Position numbers and translations under genes: made by a program. DNA of 64,000 bases, from positions 372,001-436,000 of the forward strand of contig NZ_CABPSM010000001.1 in NCBI RefSeq assembly GCF_902459555.1, given 5' to 3'. This document shows, piece by piece, positions 63,203-64,000 of this stretch (position 1 is the first letter of the stretch; the number at the start of each line of letters is the position of its first letter). This stretch comes from Pandoraea horticolens (GTDB lineage: Bacteria; Pseudomonadota; Gammaproteobacteria; Burkholderiales; Burkholderiaceae). Below the pieces are notes generated by a model. It was not told the origin of the DNA and ran no database searches. It saw only the letters and a list, made by a program, of their open reading frames with translations.

Positions 63203-64000
63203 TCACACGCCCTCGGTCAATTCCGGCGAAATCAGGATGACGACCTCCTTAACCTGCTGGCGCGCCTCCTTGGTGCCGCCCTGGTAATTGAAGAGCCCAT
63301 CGCGATCGGTCGAATCGTCGCGGCGACGGAAACCGCTGAGCACCAGCGTATCGCCTGACTTGAGCGACGCCCGTTGCATGGTCTGGATCGACGCCGTAAT
63401 CGGCAACTGCATGAAGGTTCCGACGCCAAGGCCGTCATCGGACCCCGATTTCCCGTCCTTGCCGCCCACGCCCACCTTCACGCCATCGGGGCCAACCTCC
63501 GCATTCACTCCCGAACTGCCGCCGCCACCCTCCACGTTGGTGCCGCTGGGCGCTTCCTTACCCGTGCGCAGATTGATCTTGTCGAGCTTTTTCAGGTCGG
63601 ACATGTCGATCTGTACCTGCAACATCACGCTGCGGTTGTCCATCAGCGTGGGCAACAGGTTCATCACGAAGCCTGTGGTCAGCACCGACTGTTCGGCCGT
63701 CACAACCGCCTGTCCGCCATAGTTGCCGGGCGTCATCTTCGTTTGCGCGACAAAACCCTGATTCTGAGTGACGGCGACGGGCGCCGGCTGATTGTTCAGC
63801 GTGACGACCGTGGTGTCGATCACGGTGCTCACACGCCCCTGCTGGCTGAGCGCGCGGATGAAAGCGCCGGAGCCCTTGAATCTGCCGCTGTCGATCTTGT
63901 TGAGTTGCAGGCCGCCCTTGCGTGCCATGAGCGTGCCGCCCGCCGCAGGACCGGCCAGGCCCAACGTGATACCGCTCGCAGCCTGATACACCAGATCCCA
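63203..64000 (-). CDS. pilN: Type IVb pilus secretin PilN, C-terminal part (runs off window)
   Basis: The last 265 residues of an outer-membrane secretin, open at the window edge. The conserved secretin region is GNYGGQAVVTAEQSVLTTGFVMNLLPTLMDNRSVMLQVQIDMSDL followed by PITASIQTMQRASLKSGDTLVLSGFRRRDDSTDRDGLF and the final VKEVVILISPELTEGV. A Gly/Ser-rich insert (GTNVEGGGGSSGVNAEVGPDGVKVGVGGKDGKSG) sits in the gate domain. R64 PilN is a lipoprotein, but the N-terminus is not in the window. Confidence 0.85.
   Translation of the reverse strand, partial: WDLVYQAASGITLGLAGPAAGGTLMARKGGLQLNKIDSGRFKGSGAFIRALSQQGRVSTVIDTTVVTLNNQPAPVAVTQNQGFVAQTKMTPGNYGGQAVVTAEQSVLTTGFVMNLLPTLMDNRSVMLQVQIDMSDLKKLDKINLRTGKEAPSGTNVEGGGGSSGVNAEVGPDGVKVGVGGKDGKSGSDDGLGVGTFMQLPITASIQTMQRASLKSGDTLVLSGFRRRDDSTDRDGLFNYQGGTKEARQQVKEVVILISPELTEGV

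Noticed and set aside
1-64000. Mobile elements, CRISPR arrays, tRNA or rRNA genes
   Set aside because: No transposase, integrase other than XerC, evenly spaced repeats or RNA-gene patterns were recognised on either strand.

Overview
The window is a high-GC chromosomal segment from a betaproteobacterium of the Burkholderiaceae, most like Pandoraea or Burkholderia. The evidence is the lpxL-dapF-DUF484-xerC block beside metK, metXW, the RegS/RegR two-component pair, a Burkholderiales 16-stranded porin and a betaproteobacterial DksA. No IS elements, tRNA, rRNA or CRISPR arrays were seen. Genes are dense and mostly on the minus strand, often joined by 4-bp ATGA overlaps.

Layout. 1-8 kb: the 5' end of ahcY behind an SAH riboswitch, an LrgA/LrgB (CidA/CidB-type) pair with a divergent LysR regulator, xthA, a glycosyltransferase-like gene, ampG, and metXW. 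8-10 kb: slmA and a HAD phosphatase. 10-32 kb: a large aromatic-acid locus. It holds a porin, an NTF2-like protein, an alpha/beta hydrolase, galD-galC-galB, a five-gene Liv-type ABC importer, a LysR regulator with two DNA-binding domains, ligA/ligB extradiol dioxygenase subunits, a VanR-like GntR regulator, vanAB, an MHS-family transporter, a vanillin/benzaldehyde-type dehydrogenase, a benzoylformate decarboxylase and another LysR regulator. 32-39 kb: argB, small accessory genes, a copper chaperone, RegSR and hslVU. 39-45 kb: a zinc-homeostasis block of TonB receptor, His-rich exported protein, dksA, CobW-family GTPase and Zur. 45-52 kb: housekeeping genes rlmI, xerC, DUF484, dapF, lpxL and metK. 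52-57.7 kb: a coniferyl-aldehyde-type dehydrogenase, an AidB-like acyl-CoA dehydrogenase and a GMC oxidoreductase. 57.7-64 kb: the end of an R64-type type IVb pilus operon (pilN-O-P-Q-R plus prepilin peptidase).

How the parts fit. The aromatic locus reads as a complete route. Methoxylated aromatic alpha-keto acids are decarboxylated to aldehydes, oxidised to vanillate/syringate-type acids and O-demethylated by VanAB. The ring is opened by LigAB, and oxalomesaconate is processed by GalD, GalB and GalC to pyruvate and oxaloacetate. LigC (CHMS dehydrogenase) and LigI (PDC lactonase), which protocatechuate 4,5-cleavage requires, are absent here, while the gallate-type enzyme GalD is present. This suggests that gallate or 3-O-methylgallate is the ring-cleavage substrate. 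Two GGGATCCC-centred palindromes between ligB and vanR resemble the VanR operator and could coordinate both arms.

A second coherent system is the zinc block: two nearly identical palindromes, one in front of zur and one in front of the His-rich protein and TonB receptor, point to Zur autoregulation and a local Zur regulon.
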